Source: Bacteroidia bacterium (GTDB taxonomy: Bacteria; Bacteroidota; Bacteroidia; NS11-12g; UBA955). Taken from it: a stretch of 9,061 nucleotides of DNA. Positions within the stretch are counted from its first letter, which is position 1; every line of letters begins with the position of its first letter. Positions 7,040-9,061 of the stretch are shown here, piece after piece. A program made the translations under genes and the position numbers. Where the stretch lies: positions 1 through 9,061 of the forward strand of contig JALRLA010000277.1 of assembly GCA_023254645.1 (NCBI GenBank), in the 5' to 3' direction. The notes under the pieces were generated by a model. The model was not told the origin of the DNA. It was given only the letters and a program-made list of their open reading frames with translations, and searched no databases.

Positions 7040-7264
7040 ATGAACAAACAACAGCGAGCAAAACTGGCCGTCGGCTTGACGTTCATTGCCTTGATTACGG
7101 GAATTTCCATTTGGGCACATTTTAGCATTCTAAAACCCATTCGGGAAAACCGAACCCAGCGAGAAGGAAAACACACGCTGAAACGGGGTTATAAAACCCA
7201 ATACAACCCTGACTTCATTGATTCTGTCATTAAAGCCAAACAATCTGCAAAAGGCTTAGACTAG
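7040..7264 (+). CDS. Small single-pass membrane protein, unknown function
   Basis: The gene encodes a 74-residue protein that I do not recognise. Residues 1-8 are short and basic, residues 9-31 form one hydrophobic helix (VGLTFIALITGISIWAHFSI at 11-30), and residues 32-74 are a hydrophilic, strongly basic tail with many Lys and Arg. There is no signal-peptidase site, so it should stay in the inner membrane; flanking charges are positive on both sides, leaving topology open. The ATG lies 2 nt after the dehydrogenase stop, good support for translation as the last gene of that operon. Its last nine bases overlap the end of kmo on the opposite strand. It has no enzyme motif and could be a lineage-specific small protein. 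That it is a real gene is fairly likely from spacing and from its clean membrane-plus-basic-tail make-up. Confidence 0.65.
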   Translation: MNKQQRAKLAVGLTFIALITGISIWAHFSILKPIRENRTQREGKHTLKRGYKTQYNPDFIDSVIKAKQSAKGLD

Positions 7265-8581
7265 GTACTCAGACATCAAGGCCCGCATTTTGGGCTCGTT
7301 GTCCAATTCAGCCTCTAATCCTTCTTGAATGATGTGGTTCAACAAGGCATCGTTCACACTGCCCATTCTCAAAGCCTCTGCATAGTCTTCGTTGGAGAAG
7401 GTTACGCGCTCGTATTGGCTTTTGAAGGCATCGGGGTACCGCTCAGAAAGGGCATGCTCGATTTTCTTTTTGTGTAAAAAGCTGGGCTGCCTCACTAGAT
7501 CGCGCATTTCTATGAAATTCTGAATGGCCAAATTTGCAATCGCATCCGCATTGGGCTTGCGTTTTTCTTGGTATACGGCCAAACTCTGAATCCAATTGCC
7601 ACCGAAAGCCTCTAAACAATCATCCAATACCACGCAGTCCTCAAAGGAGCAATTCATACCTTGCCCATAAAAGGGAACCACGGCGTGAGCCGAGTCACCC
7701 ATCAAGGCTGCTTTCCCTTTGACCCAGGGATAGCAACGCATGGTCACCAGTGAACCCGTGGGGTTGTTAAAGAAATCTTCCACCAAATTTGGCATCATAG
7801 GAATGGCATCGGGGAATTCCTCTTCAAACAGCGCCATCACTTTTTCAGGAGTATCCAGCGATTGAATGGTCTGCGCGTCCATAAACAAGGTACAGGTAAA
7901 GTTCCCGCCAGGGTTGGGCAAAGCAATCATCATAAAACTAGCTCTGGGCCAAATGTGCAAGGCTTCCTCTTCCATCTGGAACTCACCGCCCGCTCCCGGC
8001 ACAATCTCCAATTCTTTGTATCCATGCGATTCGTAGCTCTGGGAATAATTGAAGCCAGAAGTACGCATCATGGCATCTCTGACTGCTGAGAAAGCGCCGT
8101 CGGTGGCCAACACCACATCAGCCTTATCTGTAAATTCACATCCATCTGAATCGATGTAGCGGGTTTCACCCGTTTGAAAATTGCAATGGGTGCATCGCGT
8201 CTCAAACTGCATGTGAATATTGGGATACTGATCGGCCAATTGCAGCAGACGAATGTTCAACTCCCCTCTTGAGACCGAATAAATCGCTTGGTCGGCATGG
8301 CCATAGGGCTGATAATTCAACTGGCCTTGACGGTTGTGCATTTGTCGACCCTTCATGGGAATGGCAATCTTCAATATATCGTCGACCAAGCCCACTCGAC
8401 TCAAGGCATTGATCCCTCGGGTTGACAGAGCCAAATTGATGCTTCTACCGCCTTCGTATTGACCGCCGCGCATGTCAGCTCGGCGCTCAAATACATGCAC
8501 ATCGTAACCCCGCTTGGCCAAATAGATGGACATGAGACTGCCTGCTAATCCGCCGCCAACCAAAGTGATTTTTTCTGCCAT
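7256..8581 (-). CDS. kmo: Kynurenine 3-monooxygenase
   Basis: This FAD enzyme uses NADPH and O2 to hydroxylate L-kynurenine to 3-hydroxykynurenine, in tryptophan catabolism or on the route from tryptophan to quinolinate and NAD. The 441-residue protein has the FAD-binding start TLVGGGLAGSLMSIYLAKRG (residues 6-25) with Glu32 at the ribose position, the ATDGAFSAVR motif (159-168) and the second FAD motif ALMGDSAHAVVPFYGQGMN (292-310). Features specific to KMO among class A flavin monooxygenases are EGGRSINLALSTRG (43-56), PMKGRQMHN (75-83) and QPYG (91-94). Arg79 and Tyr93 match the known kynurenine-binding Arg and Tyr by spacing (14 residues). Unlike animal KMO there is no C-terminal membrane anchor, so it should be soluble. 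No other kynurenine pathway gene is in the window. It is transcribed toward, and overlaps by 9 bp, the small membrane protein gene. Confidence 0.95.
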   Translation of the reverse strand: MAEKITLVGGGLAGSLMSIYLAKRGYDVHVFERRADMRGGQYEGGRSINLALSTRGINALSRVGLVDDILKIAIPMKGRQMHNRQGQLNYQPYGHADQAIYSVSRGELNIRLLQLADQYPNIHMQFETRCTHCNFQTGETRYIDSDGCEFTDKADVVLATDGAFSAVRDAMMRTSGFNYSQSYESHGYKELEIVPGAGGEFQMEEEALHIWPRASFMMIALPNPGGNFTCTLFMDAQTIQSLDTPEKVMALFEEEFPDAIPMMPNLVEDFFNNPTGSLVTMRCYPWVKGKAALMGDSAHAVVPFYGQGMNCSFEDCVVLDDCLEAFGGNWIQSLAVYQEKRKPNADAIANLAIQNFIEMRDLVRQPSFLHKKKIEHALSERYPDAFKSQYERVTFSNEDYAEALRMGSVNDALLNHIIQEGLEAELDNEPKMRALMSEYLV

Positions 8582-8585
8582 GTCA

Positions 8586-8593
8586 CAAATTTA
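8586..8593 (-). promoter_or_regulatory. Bacteroidota -7 promoter element, TAAATTTG, before kmo
   Basis: Read on the minus strand, TAAATTTG matches TAnnTTTG at all fixed positions and ends 4 nt before the kmo ATG (8581). No convincing TTG is found 16-21 nt upstream. Used as such it would give a leaderless or near-leaderless kmo transcript. It shares the 62-bp divergent region with the promoter candidate of the deacetylase gene. Confidence 0.4.
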
Positions 8594-8629
8594 AGACTAC
8601 AAAAGCCCGAAAGCCTGATAAAAATCAGT

Positions 8630-8637
8630 CAACTTTG
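8630..8637 (+). promoter_or_regulatory. Possible -7 promoter element, CAACTTTG, before the deacetylase gene
   Basis: CAACTTTG differs from TAnnTTTG only at the first base and ends 6 nt before the ATG at 8644, the same placement as the other candidates in this window. No upstream TTG element is evident at the right distance, so the call is weak and rests on the shared position. Confidence 0.28.
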
Positions 8638-8643
8638 CCCTTG

Positions 8644-9061
8644 ATGCACGTTTTTCGAATTCCCTCTTGGATTCAGGCCCTGTTTCCCCAAGCCATATGG
8701 AGATTGCCGAGCCGAGGGGCCTGCGTGTATCTCACCTTTGACGATGGACCGCACCCAGAAATCACTCCCTGGGTATTGAGTCTATTGGAACAAAACCAAG
8801 CCAAAGCCCATTTTTTCGTCGTCGGAAACAATGCTCAACAGTGGCCTCATCTATGCCAAGAAATTCTGGACCAAGGGCACGGATTGGGCAGCCACACCTT
8901 CCATCACCGAAATGGTTGGAAAACACCAAACTCGGAATACTTCAAGGACATTAATGAAGGGCATCAGTCCCACCCGCAAATGGGTTCCTACTTTCGACCT
9001 CCACACGGGCGCATCAAGCCCAAACAGGTGCAATGGCTGAAACAAAATGGCTTCAAATGGG
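8644..9061 (+). CDS. Polysaccharide deacetylase (NodB family), N-terminal part, runs off right edge
   Basis: Members of this family (carbohydrate esterase 4) remove N-acetyl groups from chitin-like or peptidoglycan sugars using a divalent metal. The 139 codons present contain the core motifs in order: YLTFDDGPHPE at residues 29-39 with the catalytic base and metal ligand Asp33-Asp34, the metal-binding histidines in LGSHTFHHRNGWK (His84, His88) and the motif-3 segment YFRPPHGR (116-123). Motif 3 usually reads RPPYG, so His121 replaces the common Tyr. There is no clear signal peptide: the N terminus (IPSWIQALFPQAIWRLP) is only moderately hydrophobic and may be an amphipathic membrane-facing segment, as in other short Bacteroidota members. 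The gene is divergent from kmo and no stop occurs before the window ends. The substrate cannot be read from the sequence. Confidence 0.92.
   Translation, partial: MHVFRIPSWIQALFPQAIWRLPSRGACVYLTFDDGPHPEITPWVLSLLEQNQAKAHFFVVGNNAQQWPHLCQEILDQGHGLGSHTFHHRNGWKTPNSEYFKDINEGHQSHPQMGSYFRPPHGRIKPKQVQWLKQNGFKW

Noticed and set aside
8615..8628. Inverted repeat as a rho-independent terminator
   Set aside because: The stem is only 5 bp, it is not GC-rich, no T run follows, and it lies at the 5' ends of two divergent genes.
1..9061. Mobile elements, CRISPR arrays, tRNA or rRNA genes, defence or toxin-antitoxin modules
   Set aside because: I looked for direct or inverted end repeats, spaced repeats and characteristic protein motifs and saw none; every stretch over 100 bases is covered by a protein gene.

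Overview
The window looks like a chromosomal housekeeping stretch from a member of the Bacteroidota, most likely a flavobacterium-like lineage. Four things point there. The order acpP-fabF-rnc runs divergently from an IPExxxVDY-type gene plus pyruvate kinase. There is a DUF2480 protein, a family I know only from this phylum. Clear Shine-Dalgarno sequences are largely absent. Several transcription-unit starts carry the Bacteroidota -7 promoter element TAnnTTTG. Genus and species cannot be read from the sequence. I see no mobile element, CRISPR array, tRNA, rRNA or phage gene, and base composition and codon use look even throughout.

Layout. Positions 1-1637, minus strand: acpP (acyl carrier protein), fabF (beta-ketoacyl-ACP synthase II) and the first 46 codons of rnc (RNase III), which runs off the left edge. 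The two gaps are 4 nt each, so this is probably one operon read leftward. Positions 1638-1718 are a divergent promoter region. Positions 1719-3598, plus strand: a divergent IPExxxVDY-like protein and pyk, 8 bp apart. Positions 3622-7264, plus strand: a DUF2480 protein, an exported M61 metallopeptidase with a PDZ domain, an Ldh-family NAD(P)-dependent 2-hydroxyacid dehydrogenase, and a 74-residue single-pass membrane protein. Gaps here are 4, 4 and 2 nt, again operon-like. Positions 7256-8581, minus strand: kynurenine 3-monooxygenase (kmo), whose 3' end overlaps the small membrane gene by 9 bp. Positions 8644-9061, plus strand: the first 139 codons of a NodB-type polysaccharide deacetylase, cut by the right edge and divergent from kmo.

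How the genes relate. The acpP-fabF pair supplies the acyl carrier and the elongating condensing enzyme of type II fatty acid synthesis. Linkage of rnc to them is a conserved arrangement in many bacteria rather than a shared pathway. Pyruvate kinase makes pyruvate and ATP, and the Ldh-family enzyme could act on lactate or malate, close to pyruvate, but nothing shows that they work together. KMO hydroxylates kynurenine in tryptophan catabolism or in de novo NAD synthesis from tryptophan; its pathway partners are not in the window.

I do not see a new multi-gene system here. The observations most worth following are a two-copy internal repeat in the DUF2480 protein, TAnnTTTG elements sitting only 4-6 nt before start codons (which suggests leaderless or nearly leaderless mRNAs), the uncharacterised small membrane protein, and the non-ATG start of rnc.
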